A DNA stretch of 64,000 nt, from contig QZKY01000004.1 in assembly GCA_003605115.1 (NCBI GenBank), positions 102,040-166,039 of the forward strand, given 5' to 3'. The position numbers were made by a program, and so were the translations under genes. This stretch comes from Oxalobacter sp. GTDB lineage: Bacteria; Pseudomonadota; Gammaproteobacteria; Burkholderiales; Burkholderiaceae_D. Shown here piece by piece: positions 1 through 12,047 of this stretch. Within the stretch, counting starts at the first letter, position 1. Each line of letters opens with the position of its first letter. The notes beneath the pieces were generated by a model. The model saw nothing but the letters and a program-made list of their open reading frames with translations, did no database searches and was not told the DNA's origin.

Positions 1-1
1 C

Positions 2-340
2 CTGTTCATCGGCGGCATGATTTTGCCAGGACTCGGCTTGATGGCTTCATCGCTTGCACGCAGCACGGCGCATCTGCCTCAGGTGGCGCAGCACAGTTTG
101 AGCTTCAATCCCTTTGCCTCCAGCACCAACGACGCCATTACAAGCGGATGCATTGCAGCGCAAATCGGCGGTATCGAGCACGCGGTCGGGCTGCATGCCA
201 AGCGATCAGGCCAGGTGCTTTGCGTGCTATCGGGTGGCGCAGCCAAGGCGATAGCCCCCCATCTATCCGTTAGCCATCAAATCGTCGATAATCTTGTGCT
301 GATAGGCTTGCACGCGGTAGCGATGACCCCCTCTTCCTGA
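2..340 (+). CDS. coaX: Type III pantothenate kinase, C-terminal part (truncated by window start)
   Basis: This is the C-terminal 112 residues of a type III pantothenate kinase, which phosphorylates pantothenate in the first step of coenzyme A synthesis. The frame is open from base 2 (LFIGGMILPGLGLM), so the gene begins upstream of the window. The glycine-rich GGMILPGLGLM stretch and the C-terminal segment with GGAAKAIAPHL followed by VDNLVLIGLHAVA fit the ASKHA-fold CoaX family. In Burkholderiales coaX usually lies between birA and a SPOR-domain gene, and a SPOR gene follows here after 8 bases, which supports the call. Only the 3' end can be judged. Confidence 0.85.
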   Translation: MFIGGMILPGLGLMASSLARSTAHLPQVAQHSLSFNPFASSTNDAITSGCIAAQIGGIEHAVGLHAKRSGQVLCVLSGGAAKAIAPHLSVSHQIVDNLVLIGLHAVAMTPSS

Positions 341-348
341 TCGACGCC

Positions 349-1095
349 ATGCTGAAACTGATATTCTGGTCTTTGCTCTTAGTAAATGCAGCGCTTTTTG
401 CGTTTCGACTGGGGTATCTCGACAGTCTCATGGTATCCAAAACTGAATCCGAGCGACTCGCCAAGCAGCTTAACGTCGACAAACTCAAAATCGTCAAAAA
501 AGAACCCGCTGGACAAACGCCATCCCCCACGAGTGTGACGCCGCCTTTGGCAGCAACGTCAGCCCCCCTCGCTTCCGCACCACCCGTGGCACCAGCGGCA
601 CCGCCGAAGGTGCAGGCTCGCCCGCCAAAACTGATCCCCTGCACCGAGGTTGGCGAATTTGTGTTGGAAGAAGCCAAAAAAATTGAGCCGCGATTACTGA
701 AATTGGTGCCAGGAGAGCGTTTTTCCAAAAGAACCAGGCAGGAAGTGGTCACTTACATGGTGCATATTCCGCCTCAGAGCGGGAAGGCCGCCGCAGAAAA
801 GAAAGCTGGGGAACTTAAGGCCTTGGGCGTAAAAAACTTTTTTATCATTCAAGACAATTCGACAATGCGCTGGGGCATTTCATTGGGCGTATTCAAGAGT
901 GAAGCCGCTGCCAAAAGGCATCTTGAAAGCCTGAAAAAACAGGGCGTGCGCAGCGCACGGGTGGGTCCCCGGAGCGTGGCGGACAGACGCTACACCTTCG
1001 TATTGCGCGATCTGGATGATGCCAGTCTGAAAACCCTGGATAACATCATGCGCGACTTCCCCGAGCAGGAAGCCCAGGCGTGCGGGACGCGCTAG
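349..1095 (+). CDS. SPOR domain-containing protein
   Basis: This 248-residue protein is anchored by one N-terminal membrane segment (about residues 3-20). A proline- and alanine-rich linker follows (about 55-95), then a SPOR domain at about 130-205 containing YMVHIPPQSG and the WGISLGVFKSEAAA motif. SPOR domains bind denuded glycan strands of septal peptidoglycan, so a periplasmic role at the division site is expected. It starts 8 bases after coaX and is probably co-transcribed with it. A second SPOR protein lies at 48799-49476. The exact function is unknown. Confidence 0.8.
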   Translation: MLKLIFWSLLLVNAALFAFRLGYLDSLMVSKTESERLAKQLNVDKLKIVKKEPAGQTPSPTSVTPPLAATSAPLASAPPVAPAAPPKVQARPPKLIPCTEVGEFVLEEAKKIEPRLLKLVPGERFSKRTRQEVVTYMVHIPPQSGKAAAEKKAGELKALGVKNFFIIQDNSTMRWGISLGVFKSEAAAKRHLESLKKQGVRSARVGPRSVADRRYTFVLRDLDDASLKTLDNIMRDFPEQEAQACGTR

Positions 1096-1237
1096 GCGTC
1101 AGTCGCGCGCTACGTGTGCACCTTCGTTAGCGGATGGGCAAAATAGGAATTTTTTGGTCAATGGGCTGCAAAATCCTGAATTTCGCGCATAATTCGAAGC
1201 TGGAAAATTTGACCAATCCTAACTTTTACAGGCACCC

Positions 1238-1879
1238 ATGAAATTTCAGATCATTCCCGTTACACCGTTCCAAGTGAACTGCACGCTCATGTGGGACGAA
1301 AAAACCAACAAGGCTGCTGTGGTCGATCCGGGCGGTGACATACCGCGTATTGTCAGTGCGCTGGAAAAAAATGGCTTGACGCTTGAAAAAGTGTTTGTGA
1401 CACATGGCCATCTTGATCATTGCGGCGGCGCCAAGAAATTGGCCGCGCAATTTGGTGTGCCGATTGAAGGCCCCAATAAGGCAGATGAATACCTGCTCGA
1501 ATCGCTGGCAACGACCCAAACGCGCATGTGGGGTTTACCGGCAGGCGATCCCTTCACGCCAGACCGCTGGCTCAGCCAGGGCGATACCGTCACTGTGGGC
1601 GATGAAACGCTGAACGTTTACGAATGCCCCGGCCACACCCCCGGACATATTGCCTTTTTCCATCCTGCGACCAAAGTGGCCATCACCGGCGACGTGCTTT
1701 TCCAGGGCTCGGTTGGCCGCACTGATTTGCCCAAAGGCAGCTTCAAGGATCTGGAAAACTCGGTACGTACTAACTTATATACCTTGGGAGACGATGTCCA
1801 GTTCATCCCCGGCCATGGCCCAACCTCGACCATTGGCAACGAAAAACGCACGAATCAATATGTTCCGGACAGAAAATGA
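1238..1879 (+). CDS. Metallo-beta-lactamase fold hydrolase (glyoxalase II-like, YcbL type)
   Basis: This 213-residue protein is a single metallo-beta-lactamase domain. The metal-binding THGHLDH motif lies at residues 55-61 (H56, H58, D60, H61). Further ligand regions are visible at GHTPGH and the late PGHGPTS. The length and compact form resemble E. coli YcbL, a type II glyoxalase-like thioesterase, rather than full-length GloB, which has an extra C-terminal helical domain. The substrate is uncertain: S-lactoylglutathione or another thioester is possible. The gene stands alone, with an inverted repeat upstream and a strong terminator 35 bases downstream. Confidence 0.85.
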   Translation: MKFQIIPVTPFQVNCTLMWDEKTNKAAVVDPGGDIPRIVSALEKNGLTLEKVFVTHGHLDHCGGAKKLAAQFGVPIEGPNKADEYLLESLATTQTRMWGLPAGDPFTPDRWLSQGDTVTVGDETLNVYECPGHTPGHIAFFHPATKVAITGDVLFQGSVGRTDLPKGSFKDLENSVRTNLYTLGDDVQFIPGHGPTSTIGNEKRTNQYVPDRK

Positions 1880-1914
1880 GGATGACTTGCTAGCGCGCTA
1901 GCATCAGGTAACAC

Positions 1915-1950
1915 AACACACTGGCGACGAGAGTCGCCAGTGTGTTTTTA
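1915..1950 (+). terminator. Rho-independent terminator after the MBL hydrolase gene
   Basis: A perfect 14-bp stem (AACACACTGGCGAC, 1915-1928, with its complement 1933-1946) has a GAGA loop and runs into TTTTTA. It separates the hydrolase gene from the atp operon. Just upstream, 1888-1903 is a perfect 16-bp palindrome, TGCTAGCGCGCTAGCA. Confidence 0.9.
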
Positions 1951-2289
1951 TACCGGCACAAACGCGTGAATAGAAAATTTCTCTGCAGCACGATCAAGGT
2001 GCATATTCAAAACGACGTGCGCACAAAATGAAGTTGCATGTGAGATTTTTTGCATATGGGGAAAGGCGTCATGCGTCGTACAGGCCGGTTTCTCACGACC
2101 CTTTCACCAAAGGCGAAAAGAGCGGGCAAAATGTTTTGATAATCGTCAAACTTTCATTGACTGGCAAAAATGCGGCGGGTACAATCTGCCCGTTTGAGAT
2201 TGCGCGGAGCGAAAAACCTTCGCTCAAGTAAGAGTTGACGGCGGATCCGGGTACTGCGGCTTTTATTGTAAGACAGGCAAAGGATCGGG
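1951..2289. other. Intergenic region upstream of the atp operon
   Basis: These 339 bases carry no convincing gene. Short open frames here have no family features. The downstream half contains the atp promoter and a leader of about 100 nt; nothing recognisable was seen between 1951 and 2150. The usual Burkholderiales neighbours of atpI (gidAB, parAB) are not present on this side. Confidence 0.6.
2157..2185 (+). promoter_or_regulatory. Predicted sigma70 promoter of the atp operon
   Basis: TTGACT (2157-2162) and TACAAT (2180-2185) are separated by exactly 17 bases, close to the sigma70 consensus. Transcription would begin near 2192, giving a leader of about 98 nt before atpI. It is the best-formed promoter in the window, fitting a highly expressed operon. 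Confidence 0.75.
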
Positions 2290-2640
2290 ATGGAAATGGC
2301 GCGCATTATCAGGCTGCAGTTGCTGGCGACCATTGTGGTCGCGCTACTGGCGGTGATTCTTGCCGGGGGCGTTGCAGGGGTTTCGGTATTGCTGGGTGGC
2401 TTGAGTTGTATGTTACCGAATGCCTTGTTTGCAATGCGCCTTTTCATGAATGAGCGCAAGCCGGGCGGAGCAAGTCCGACGACTTTTTTTATTTGGGAGT
2501 TCGTCAAGATTGGCTTGACGATGAGCGCCATGGTTGCCGTAGGCTGGCTGTATGAAGATATAGTTTGGCCTGCTTTTATTGTGGGTGTAATTGTTGCATT
2601 GAAAAGTTATATTATTTTATTGTTCAGAAACCAACCATGA
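2290..2640 (+). CDS. atpI: F0F1 ATP synthase assembly protein I
   Basis: This 116-residue, four-helix membrane protein opens the atp operon. AtpI is not part of the final enzyme; in other bacteria it assists c-ring assembly and may help import Mg2+. The hydrophobic segments cover about residues 8-28, 32-48, 66-86 and 90-112, and the motif [15 protein letters not shown] is typical of the family. Its stop overlaps the atpB start in an ATGA tetranucleotide (2637-2640), which indicates translational coupling. An alternative start is M3 (MARIIRLQ). Confidence 0.85.
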   Translation: MEMARIIRLQLLATIVVALLAVILAGGVAGVSVLLGGLSCMLPNALFAMRLFMNERKPGGASPTTFFIWEFVKIGLTMSAMVAVGWLYEDIVWPAFIVGVIVALKSYIILLFRNQP

Positions 2641-3461
2641 GTGCTGCGGCTCCAACACCTTCAGAGTACATTGTCCACCATCTGGGACATTTCTCCACAA
2701 AGCATCAGGACAAGATCGTCGATTTTTCCATTCTCAATATCGACACCCTGTTCTGGTCCGTTTTCGTTGGCATCATCGGTTGTCTGGTCATGTATTTGGC
2801 CGCACGCAAGGCGACAGCTGGCGTGCCTGGCCGGTTTCAGGCGCTCGTCGAGATAGTCGTCGAAATGGTTGAAGAACAATCCAAGTCCATCGTTCATGGC
2901 GATCGCAGGTTCATTGCCCCGCTGGCGCTGACGGTGTTTGTCTGGGTGTCGTTGATGAACTGCCTGGATTTTCTGCCTGTCGACATGTTCGGTGCAATTT
3001 TCAGGCTTTTCGGCAACGACCACGCCTATCACCGCGTGGTGCCGACCGCCGACTTGAACGGCACGCTCGGCATGTCGCTGGGCGTACTGGCGTTGAGCCT
3101 GTACTACGGCATCAAGATCAAGGGTTTCGGCGGCTGGGTGCACGAACTGTTTGCTGCGCCCTTTGGCATCAAGATGGCGCCATTCAACTTCATCCTGCAA
3201 ATTATCGAATATTTGGCCAAGACGATGTCGCTCGCCATGCGACTTTTTGGCAATATGTATGCTGGCGAGATTCTGTTCATGGTCATCGCCATGCTCGGCT
3301 CTGCCGCGGCACTGTCTCTGGGTGGCTCGTTCCTGTTCTTGGGTCACGTGATCGCGGGTACCGCTTGGGCCATCTTCCATATCCTGATCGTGTTCCTACA
3401 GGCATTCATTTTCATGATGCTGACGCTGGTATACATCGGTCAGGCACATGAAGCACACTAA
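2637..3461 (+). CDS. atpB: F0F1 ATP synthase subunit a
   Basis: Subunit a (274 residues) forms the two proton half-channels against the c-ring. The start chosen is the ATG in the ATGA overlap with atpI, giving the N-terminus [11 protein letters not shown]. The essential arginine lies in the conserved [13 protein letters not shown] segment of the penultimate long helix. Another conserved block is the C-terminal [17 protein letters not shown]. Length and motifs are normal for betaproteobacteria. Confidence 0.95.
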   Translation: MSAAAPTPSEYIVHHLGHFSTKHQDKIVDFSILNIDTLFWSVFVGIIGCLVMYLAARKATAGVPGRFQALVEIVVEMVEEQSKSIVHGDRRFIAPLALTVFVWVSLMNCLDFLPVDMFGAIFRLFGNDHAYHRVVPTADLNGTLGMSLGVLALSLYYGIKIKGFGGWVHELFAAPFGIKMAPFNFILQIIEYLAKTMSLAMRLFGNMYAGEILFMVIAMLGSAAALSLGGSFLFLGHVIAGTAWAIFHILIVFLQAFIFMMLTLVYIGQAHEAH

Positions 3462-3501
3462 TACCTATTTTGTCGTTTTGTTTGATTTGTTTTTGTTTTA
3501 A

Positions 3502-3765
<264 letters not shown>

Positions 3766-3841
3766 TGTCTTTGGCACCAAGCCAAGCATTTTTTGAAATT
3801 CAACCATTGGCGTAGTAAGCTATTTTTAGAAGGAAATCGCC

Positions 3842-4312
3842 GTGAACCTAAATGCAACCTTGTTTGCGCAGTTCGTGGTCTTCTTCATCTTGGCGCTTTT
3901 CACGATGAAATTCGTGTGGCCGCCGCTGATGAAGGCGCTCGACGAGCGCGCGCAGAAGATCGCTGACGGTTTGGCCGCTTCCGACCGTGGCAAGGCAGAG
4001 ATGGCAGCCGCTGAAAAGCGCATCCAGATCGAACTGACCGCTGCCCGCGAGGAAGTCCAAAAGCGCATTAGCGATGCCGAAAAGCAGGCTCAAGTGGTCG
4101 CTGATCAAGTCAAGCAAAGTGCTCAGGCTGAAGCTGCTCGTATTATTGAGCAAGCCAAGGCAGATGCTGAACAGCAGACAATCCAAGCGCGTGAAGCTTT
4201 GCGCGCGGAAGTGGCTGCACTGGCTGTCAAGGGCGCTGAGCAAATCCTGAAGCGAGAAGTCAACGCGACAGCACACGCTGACTTGTTGAAGCAACTGGCG
4301 GTCGAGTTATAA
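3842..4312 (+). CDS. atpF: F0F1 ATP synthase subunit b
   Basis: Subunit b (156 residues) is the peripheral stalk that links the membrane a subunit to delta and alpha. It has one N-terminal membrane helix (about 5-26, ending KFVWPPL). A long charged, alanine- and glutamine-rich coiled coil (about 40-140) with heptad character follows. The start is the GTG at 3842, preceded by AGAAGGAAA. It ends 2 bases before atpH. Confidence 0.95.
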   Translation: MNLNATLFAQFVVFFILALFTMKFVWPPLMKALDERAQKIADGLAASDRGKAEMAAAEKRIQIELTAAREEVQKRISDAEKQAQVVADQVKQSAQAEAARIIEQAKADAEQQTIQAREALRAEVAALAVKGAEQILKREVNATAHADLLKQLAVEL

Positions 4313-4314
4313 TC

Positions 4315-4848
4315 ATGGCTGAACTTGCAACCATTGCCCGCCCTTACGCCGAAGCCCTGTTCCGGGTCGCAAAATCCAGCAACATGAACGCATGGTCCGA
4401 TCTTGTGTCCGAAATGGCGCAGGTCGGCGCGCATCCGGATGTCAAGGCGCTGGCAGCCAATCCGAACGTTTCAGACCGTCAGGTTATCGAGACGCTTCTC
4501 GCGTTGTTGAAATCGGAAGTCTCGAAAGAGGTAAAAAACCTTGTCGAGGTACTGGTTGAAAACGATCGCGTGGGATTGTTGCCGGAAATCGGCGTACAGT
4601 TTCAAGCACTGAAGAATGCGGATCAGGGCACTGCGGACGCGGAGATTTTTAGCGCGTTTGCCATGTCGGACGCGCAAGTCGCCGAGCTGACCAAAGTCTT
4701 GGGCAAGAAATTTGGACGCAAGCTGAAGCCTACTGTCATCGTAGACAATTCGTTGATAGGCGGCGTACGCGTCGTGGTTGGGGATGAAGTCTACGATACG
4801 TCCATACGTGCCAAGCTGCAACAGATGCACGCTGCCCTGGTTTCATAA
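4315..4848 (+). CDS. atpH: F0F1 ATP synthase subunit delta
   Basis: Delta (177 residues) joins the top of the F1 head to the b stalk. The N-terminal six-helix domain starts with the family signature ARPYAEALF. The C-terminal part carries [20 protein letters not shown] followed by [10 protein letters not shown], as expected. It lies 2 bases after atpF and 48 bases before atpA. Confidence 0.95.
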   Translation: MAELATIARPYAEALFRVAKSSNMNAWSDLVSEMAQVGAHPDVKALAANPNVSDRQVIETLLALLKSEVSKEVKNLVEVLVENDRVGLLPEIGVQFQALKNADQGTADAEIFSAFAMSDAQVAELTKVLGKKFGRKLKPTVIVDNSLIGGVRVVVGDEVYDTSIRAKLQQMHAALVS

Positions 4849-4896
4849 CGCCGCCTGAACACGGCGAATGCCGAGAGAATATTTTTAGGAGTTTGT

Positions 4897-6438
4897 ATGC
4901 AACTCAACCCGTCTGAAATCAGTGAACTGATCAAGAGTCGGATTCAAGGACTTGGCGATTCAGCCGAGATTCGTAATCAGGGTACGGTCGTATCCGTATC
5001 CGACGGCATTTGCCGCATCCACGGCCTGTCCGATGCGATGCAGGGCGAGATGCTGGAATTCCCAGGCGACACGTTCGGCCTTGCGCTGAATTTGGAGCGT
5101 GATTCTGTCGGTGCCGTTATTCTTGGTGAATACGAACACATCTCCGAGGGTGACACCGTCAAATGTACGGGGCGCATCCTGGAAGTGCCGATCGGGAATG
5201 AGCTCATCGGGCGCGTGGTCAATTCGCTCGGTCAGCCGATCGATGGCAAGGGGCCGATCAATGCCAAACTCACTGCGCCAATCGAAAAGATTGCTCCCGG
5301 CGTTATTGCGCGTCAGTCCGTGTCCCAGCCGATGCAAACCGGCCTCAAGGCAATTGACTCGATGGTACCGATTGGCCGTGGCCAGCGCGAACTGATCATC
5401 GGCGACCGCCAAACCGGCAAGACGGCTGTGGCAATTGACGCGATCATTAACCAGAAGGGTCAGGACATGATCTGCGTGTATGTCGCGATCGGTCAAAAAG
5501 CGTCTTCAGTCAAGAACGTCGTGCGCTCGCTCGAGCAGTATGGCGCGATGGATTACACGATCGTGGTTGCTGCGACGGCGTCTGAATCGGCCGCGATGCA
5601 GTACATTTCCCCGTACTCTGGCTGCACCATGGGCGAATACTTCCGTGATCGTGGTCAAGATGCGCTGATTATTTATGATGACTTGTCCAAGCAAGCCGTT
5701 GCTTATCGTCAGGTATCGCTGCTGCTGCGCCGCCCACCGGGTCGCGAAGCTTATCCTGGCGACGTTTTCTATTTGCACTCCCGCTTGCTGGAACGTGGTG
5801 CACGCGTGAACGCTGAGTATGTCGAGCAATTTACCAATGGCGAAGTCAAAGGCAAAACCGGTTCACTGACGGCGCTGCCGATCATTGAAACCCAGGCAGG
5901 TGACGTTTCTGCCTTCGTTCCGACCAACGTGATTTCGATTACGGACGGCCAGATCTTCCTGGAAACCTCGCTGTTTAACTCCGGTATCCGTCCTGCGATT
6001 AACGCCGGTATTTCAGTTTCCCGCGTTGGTAGCGCCGCGCAGACCAATGCGGTTAAGGGGCTGTCCGGCGGTATTCGTACCAACTTGGCGCAGTACCGCG
6101 AACTGGCCGCGTTTGCGCAGTTTGCCTCGGATCTCGACGAAGCAACCCGCCGTCAGCTGGATCGCGGTGCGCGCGTGACGGAACTGCTCAAGCAGAACCA
6201 GTACGCCCCCTTGCCGGTCTCTCTGATGTCAGTCTCGCTGTTTGCCGTTAACGCAAACTTCCTGGATGACGTCGACGTGAAGAACGTGCTGCCATTCGAA
6301 GCAGCGCTGCACGCGTACATGAAGGCTTCCCACTCGGCGCTGCTGGAAAAGATTGAAACCAGCAAGCGTATCGAAAAGGAAGACACGAATGCGCTGGCTG
6401 ATGCGATCGCGGATTTCAAGAAAACCAGCTCCTGGTAA
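4897..6438 (+). CDS. atpA: F0F1 ATP synthase subunit alpha
   Basis: Alpha (513 residues) is the regulatory nucleotide-binding subunit of F1. The Walker A motif GDRQTGKT is at about residue 169, and the catalytically important arginine region is near [12 protein letters not shown]. The beta-barrel N-terminus, nucleotide-binding core and C-terminal helical bundle are all present at the normal length. The gene has a good ribosome binding site (TAGGAG). Confidence 0.97.
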   Translation: MQLNPSEISELIKSRIQGLGDSAEIRNQGTVVSVSDGICRIHGLSDAMQGEMLEFPGDTFGLALNLERDSVGAVILGEYEHISEGDTVKCTGRILEVPIGNELIGRVVNSLGQPIDGKGPINAKLTAPIEKIAPGVIARQSVSQPMQTGLKAIDSMVPIGRGQRELIIGDRQTGKTAVAIDAIINQKGQDMICVYVAIGQKASSVKNVVRSLEQYGAMDYTIVVAATASESAAMQYISPYSGCTMGEYFRDRGQDALIIYDDLSKQAVAYRQVSLLLRRPPGREAYPGDVFYLHSRLLERGARVNAEYVEQFTNGEVKGKTGSLTALPIIETQAGDVSAFVPTNVISITDGQIFLETSLFNSGIRPAINAGISVSRVGSAAQTNAVKGLSGGIRTNLAQYRELAAFAQFASDLDEATRRQLDRGARVTELLKQNQYAPLPVSLMSVSLFAVNANFLDDVDVKNVLPFEAALHAYMKASHSALLEKIETSKRIEKEDTNALADAIADFKKTSSW

Positions 6439-6473
6439 TCCCTGACTTCTGAAGAAAACAAGGAGCAAGGCTC

Positions 6474-7343
6474 ATGGCAGCAGGAAAAGAAATACGTGGC
6501 AAGATCAAGAGCGTAGAAAATACGAAGAAGATCACCAAGGCTATGGAAATGGTCGCTGCGTCCAAAATGCGCAAAGCGCAGGATAGGATGCGCGCGGCCA
6601 GACCGTACAGCGACACCATTCGCAATATCGCAGCCAATCTGGCGGAAGCCAATCCGGAATATGTTCACCCCTTCCTGGTTACACAAGAAGGAGCGAAACG
6701 AGTCGGTTTCATCGTCGTCACCACGGACAAGGGTTTGTGCGGGGGTCTGAATACCAACATCCTGCGCATCACGACCAATCGTTTGCGTGAAGTTGAAGCA
6801 GCAGGCAACGGTATTGATGTGGTTGCGATTGGCAACAAGGGTTTTGGCTACATGAACCGCATTGGCGCGAAAATCGTCTCGCATGTGGTTCAGCTTGGCG
6901 ATACCCCGCATCTTGACCGCCTCATCGGACCGGTCAAGATCCTGCTTGACGCCTATCAGGAAGGCAAACTGGATGCGATTTACCTGTGCTACACCAAATT
7001 CATCAACACGATGAAACAGGAGCCGGTGATTGACCAACTGCTTCCCCTGACCTCAGACAGGATGACATCGGACAAACCGGCGCACTCTTGGGAATATATG
7101 TACGAACCGGACGCACCGTCAGTGATTGACGAACTTCTGGTGCGCTACGTTGAAGCACTGATTTACCAATCCGTGGCGGAAAACATCGCTTCGGAACAAT
7201 CGGCGCGGATGGTGGCAATGAAGTCCGCGAGCGATAACGCAGGCAACGTGATTTCCGAGCTCAAGCTGGTTTATAACAAAACGCGTCAGGCAGCGATTAC
7301 GAAGGAACTTTCAGAGATCGTTGCTGGTGCAGCAGCGGTTTAA
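6474..7343 (+). CDS. atpG: F0F1 ATP synthase subunit gamma
   Basis: Gamma (289 residues) is the rotating central shaft. The N-terminal helix begins [19 protein letters not shown] and the C-terminal helix contains [18 protein letters not shown], the two halves of the shaft coiled coil. The central Rossmann-like region includes [11 protein letters not shown]. Length is usual for Burkholderiales. A clear AAGGAGCAAGG stretch precedes the ATG. Confidence 0.97.
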   Translation: MAAGKEIRGKIKSVENTKKITKAMEMVAASKMRKAQDRMRAARPYSDTIRNIAANLAEANPEYVHPFLVTQEGAKRVGFIVVTTDKGLCGGLNTNILRITTNRLREVEAAGNGIDVVAIGNKGFGYMNRIGAKIVSHVVQLGDTPHLDRLIGPVKILLDAYQEGKLDAIYLCYTKFINTMKQEPVIDQLLPLTSDRMTSDKPAHSWEYMYEPDAPSVIDELLVRYVEALIYQSVAENIASEQSARMVAMKSASDNAGNVISELKLVYNKTRQAAITKELSEIVAGAAAV

Positions 7344-8786
<1,443 letters not shown>

Positions 8787-8858
8787 GCCATGACTGTGCA
8801 CGCTGCGGCAGGAGATGCTGCAGCGTGATTTTTTCGAATGAACAGAAAAGGTTCAAAC

Positions 8859-9284
8859 ATGGCAAACACCATACACGTAGACGTCGTTTCTGCCGAGGAG
8901 CAAATTTACTCCGGGCCGGCGGAGTTCGTCGCGTTGCCGGGTGAAATGGGCGAACTGGGCATCCTGCCCGGCCACACGCCGCTGATCACTCGCATCAAGC
9001 CGGGCGCTGTCCGCATCAAGGTTCCGGGCGAAGCAGAAGAAAACTTTGTGTTCGTCGCCGGTGGCATTCTCGAAGTTCAGCCGCACACCGTAACGGTTTT
9101 GGCCGACACCGCCATTCGCGGTCACGACTTGGATGAAGCGAAGGTCATGGAAGCGAAGCGCCAAGCCGAAGAAGCGCTCACCAACCGCGAATCAAACATT
9201 GACTACGCCGTTGCGCAAGCAGAAATTGCGCTGATGGTGGCGCAGTTGGCTGCGATTCGTCAGCTTCGCGGCAAGAAGCACTGA
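8859..9284 (+). CDS. atpC: F0F1 ATP synthase subunit epsilon
   Basis: Epsilon (141 residues) couples the shaft to the c-ring and can inhibit ATP hydrolysis. The N-terminal beta-sandwich contains [19 protein letters not shown], the family signature. The C-terminal helical hairpin (about 90-140, [16 protein letters not shown]) is complete, so an inhibitory conformation is possible. The start at [11 protein letters not shown] is preferred to an ATG seven codons upstream because it fits the family N-terminus. It is the last gene of the atp operon. Confidence 0.95.
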   Translation: MANTIHVDVVSAEEQIYSGPAEFVALPGEMGELGILPGHTPLITRIKPGAVRIKVPGEAEENFVFVAGGILEVQPHTVTVLADTAIRGHDLDEAKVMEAKRQAEEALTNRESNIDYAVAQAEIALMVAQLAAIRQLRGKKH

Positions 9285-9300
9285 TCTATGCTCAGCATAA

Positions 9301-9331
9301 AACAAAAGGCAGCCTCGGCTGCCTTTTTGTT
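9301..9331. terminator. Bidirectional terminator between atpC and argB
   Basis: The stem AACAAAAGGCAGCC pairs with GGCTGCCTTTTTGTT around a 2-base loop. The A-rich left side and T-rich right side give a U-tract in both directions, so it serves the converging atp operon and argB. Confidence 0.9.
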
Positions 9332-9343
9332 TAGTATCTTACG

Positions 9344-10240
9344 TTAATGTGATCGAATCATCGTTCCAAATATGCGATCTGTTAACACTTCAAGCAAAAG
9401 CGAATGCTCAATGCGTCCGTCGATGATGTGGACCGTGTTGACGCCCGATTTGGCAGCGTCAAGCGCCGAAGAAATCTTCGGTAACATGCCGCCGTGGATC
9501 GTGCCATCTTCGAACATCCCATCGATTTGCTTGGCCGAGAGATTGGTGAGCAGTTTATTGTCCTGATCCAGAACGCCAGGCGTGTTGGTCATCATCACCA
9601 GTTTTTCCGCCTTCAAAATCTCTGCAATCTTGCCAGCGACGAGATCGGCATTGATGTTATAGGCTTGGCCGTCTTCGCCGAAGCCAATGGGGGAAATGAC
9701 TGGAATAAAGGCATCGTCTTGCAAGGCTTTGACAATGGCCGGATTGATTGACGTGATTTCACCGACGAATCCAAGATCAATCGATTTGCCGGGGTTTTGC
9801 GGGTCAGGCATTTCCATTTTTTTCGCGCGAATCAAGCTGCCATCTTTGCCGGTGAGCCCAACGGCCTGACCACCATACTGGTTGATCAGCATGACGATAT
9901 CTTGTTGTACTTCGCCACCGAGAACCCACTCCACAACTTCCATCGTTTCTTCGTCAGTAATGCGCATGCCTTGCACAAATGTGCCTTGTTTGCCAATTTT
10001 CTTGAGCGCATTGTCGATTTGGGGGCCGCCGCCATGCACGACGATGGGGTTCATCCCGACCAGTTTCAGCAAGATGACGTCGCGGGCGAAGCTGTGCTTT
10101 AGATGTTCCTCGGTCATGGCATTGCCGCCGTACTTGACAACGATGGTTTTGCCATGAAACTTGCGAATGTACGGCAGGGCTTCCGCCAGAATTTCGGCAG
10201 TCAAATGCGGCGGGAGTTTTTTGATTTCTTCCTTTGACAT
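9344..10240 (-). CDS. argB: Acetylglutamate kinase
   Basis: This 298-residue amino acid kinase phosphorylates N-acetyl-L-glutamate, the second step of arginine synthesis. The phosphate-binding loop KYGGNAM (about 38-44), the substrate loop VVHGGGPQI (about 67-75) and the late [13 protein letters not shown] block are present. The N-terminal extension (about 30 residues before VVKYGG) resembles that of arginine-inhibitable hexameric enzymes, so feedback inhibition is plausible. It converges on atpC across a shared terminator. Confidence 0.95.
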   Translation of the reverse strand: MSKEEIKKLPPHLTAEILAEALPYIRKFHGKTIVVKYGGNAMTEEHLKHSFARDVILLKLVGMNPIVVHGGGPQIDNALKKIGKQGTFVQGMRITDEETMEVVEWVLGGEVQQDIVMLINQYGGQAVGLTGKDGSLIRAKKMEMPDPQNPGKSIDLGFVGEITSINPAIVKALQDDAFIPVISPIGFGEDGQAYNINADLVAGKIAEILKAEKLVMMTNTPGVLDQDNKLLTNLSAKQIDGMFEDGTIHGGMLPKISSALDAAKSGVNTVHIIDGRIEHSLLLEVLTDRIFGTMIRSH

Positions 10241-10276
10241 AATTGATCCAGAAAAAAGGAAAATGAATGAACAATC

Positions 10277-11065
10277 CTAACCGAAAGGTGTGTGTGGCGT
10301 ATGGGGTAAGTCAGGTTTGCCAAAAACATCGATATAGGTTGGGTAAAACGAACAATAAAGCAGAATGGACATGAAGATGGTCATCAAGAACAGCAGCACC
10401 ATCGCAAAAGATTTACCGACGACCGTTGCCAGCAGACCCGATATAAAAACAGGGCAGAGCACGCCGACCAACATCCAGCCGAGGAAATAAACGATAAACG
10501 CACGGATGGCTCTGAAAACAGCAAAAAAGCTGTAGAACATGGCTTGAAACACGGGCATTTTTTGCCAAACGATGAGTGGCGCTGCGTACCACAGCGGCGG
10601 CATGAAAATCAGGAAGAAAGTCAGCATGGTGATCAGCACGCCGATATCCTGTTGAGCCGTGGTCTTTACTGCCGGACCGCCCTTTAGCAGTTCGCCCATG
10701 AGGACGTTGCCCAAGCTTGAAAAAACAAACATGACCGCTAGGGATAGAAACAAGCCAATCGCCACGTATATGGCACCCAAAGTAAAGATGCGCTTGCCGA
10801 CAGGAGGATCAAATGAAGCGCGCAATTGAAGAGGATTGAGCTCGCCTTTTCGCTCAATTTGTGCGCAGGCGATCATAAAAATCATGGAAAAAATCGGCGC
10901 AAAAAAAGCTTGCAGAAAGCTTCCCAGAAAAGGAATGAAAGCCAGTGCAATCAAAATCACCAGGTAAGTGGAGAACAGTAAGGAAAACTGGCCAGGGTGC
11001 ATGCGGAAAATCGCAAAGCCTTGCTTGATCCAGTTCCAGCCGTGACGAGCAGTCAAAGTATTCAT
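10277..11065 (-). CDS. BPSS1780 family membrane protein
   Basis: This 262-residue integral membrane protein has about six hydrophobic segments, roughly at 28-50, 52-68, 95-120, 140-165, 180-205 and 215-240. The N-terminus ([19 protein letters not shown]) matches the uncharacterised BPSS1780 family common next to thrB in Burkholderiales. No catalytic motif is visible. Its start overlaps the 3' end of thrB by 4 bases, so the two are translationally coupled. Function unknown. Confidence 0.75.
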   Translation of the reverse strand: MNTLTARHGWNWIKQGFAIFRMHPGQFSLLFSTYLVILIALAFIPFLGSFLQAFFAPIFSMIFMIACAQIERKGELNPLQLRASFDPPVGKRIFTLGAIYVAIGLFLSLAVMFVFSSLGNVLMGELLKGGPAVKTTAQQDIGVLITMLTFFLIFMPPLWYAAPLIVWQKMPVFQAMFYSFFAVFRAIRAFIVYFLGWMLVGVLCPVFISGLLATVVGKSFAMVLLFLMTIFMSILLYCSFYPTYIDVFGKPDLPHTPHTPFG

Positions 11066-12024
11066 GCAAAAAATAGAGCAGGGGGGGTGTGGGTAATACG
11101 CAAGCGTAACACACGCTCGAAATGTGCCGGGTCGTGTGGCGTCAGCATTTCGGCATCGCGCGGCAAATGGAAATCATACAGGCGGGAAAGCCAGAAGCGC
11201 AACGCGGCTGCGCGCAACAAAGCTTGCCAGGCAGCTTGTTCGTTTACGGTGAAGGGACGCACAGCGTGATAGGCGTCGAGCATTGCGCGAGTGCGCGGCA
11301 TATCCAGTGCGCCAGTGGCCAAATCAATGCACCAGTCGTTGACAGTGACAGCCACGTCGAAAAGCCAGGTATCGCAACCGGCAAAATAGAAATCAAAAAA
11401 CCCGGTCAGCCTGTCTCCGTCAAACATGACGTTGTTGCGGAACAGATCCGCATGAATGGGTCCCACCGCCAGTTGGCGATAGACGTCAGAAGCGGCAAAG
11501 CCATCCTGAAAGGCCATTTCGTCACGCAGCAAGGCTTGATTGTCTGGGGAAAGATAAGGTGCCACAACGGGGGCGGTTTCACGACGCCATTCAATGCCGC
11601 GCAGGTTCGGCTGAAACATGGGGAAATCCTGTGCCGCCAGATGCATTTTTGCCAGCATGCCACCCACGGCAGCACAATGCACGGGAGAGGGGTGTAATTG
11701 CCACTGCCCCTGAAGCTTTGTGACGATGGAAGCGGGTTTGCCATGCAAGACGTTCACAATGTCGCCCTTGTCATTGGCGATAGGTGCTGGCACCAGTACG
11801 TCGCGTTGCGCCAGATGACGCATCAGCTTCAAATAAAAAGGCAACTGTTCAAAGCTGAGCTTTTCGAAAATGGTGAGTACATACTCCCCTTTTTCGGTGG
11901 TAATAAAAAAGTTGCTGTTTTCAATGCCTGACGCTATACCGCGAATGGCCAAAGCCCTGCCTAAAGGGAATTGTGTAATCCAGGATGTGAGGTCATCCAG
12001 GCTGACCGGTGTAAAAACTGCCAT
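11062..12024 (-). CDS. thrB: Homoserine kinase (aminoglycoside phosphotransferase-fold type)
   Basis: This 320-residue enzyme belongs to the APH/choline-kinase fold version of homoserine kinase, not the GHMP kinase version. It makes O-phosphohomoserine for threonine synthesis. The catalytic loop [15 protein letters not shown] and the metal-binding [15 protein letters not shown] are clear. The N-terminal nucleotide-binding lobe contains [13 protein letters not shown]. It is flanked by DUF2782 upstream and the BPSS1780 protein downstream, the usual order beside polA in this group. Confidence 0.92.
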   Translation of the reverse strand: MAVFTPVSLDDLTSWITQFPLGRALAIRGIASGIENSNFFITTEKGEYVLTIFEKLSFEQLPFYLKLMRHLAQRDVLVPAPIANDKGDIVNVLHGKPASIVTKLQGQWQLHPSPVHCAAVGGMLAKMHLAAQDFPMFQPNLRGIEWRRETAPVVAPYLSPDNQALLRDEMAFQDGFAASDVYRQLAVGPIHADLFRNNVMFDGDRLTGFFDFYFAGCDTWLFDVAVTVNDWCIDLATGALDMPRTRAMLDAYHAVRPFTVNEQAAWQALLRAAALRFWLSRLYDFHLPRDAEMLTPHDPAHFERVLRLRITHTPPALFFA

Positions 12025-12047
12025 GCGTATTGAGTAGAGAAATCAGC

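Noticed and set aside
1951..2289. tRNA or small RNA gene before atpI
   Set aside because: No cloverleaf or T-loop sequence was found; only the promoter and leader are supported.
2661..3380. Open frame of 239 codons antisense to atpB
   Set aside because: It is a shadow of atpB, with composition that follows the opposite strand and no family motifs.
6153..7037. Open frame of 294 codons antisense to atpA/atpG
   Set aside because: It spans the junction of two certain genes on the other strand and has no recognisable domain.
11122..11697. Plus-strand open frame of 191 codons
   Set aside because: It lies opposite thrB, which has clear kinase motifs.
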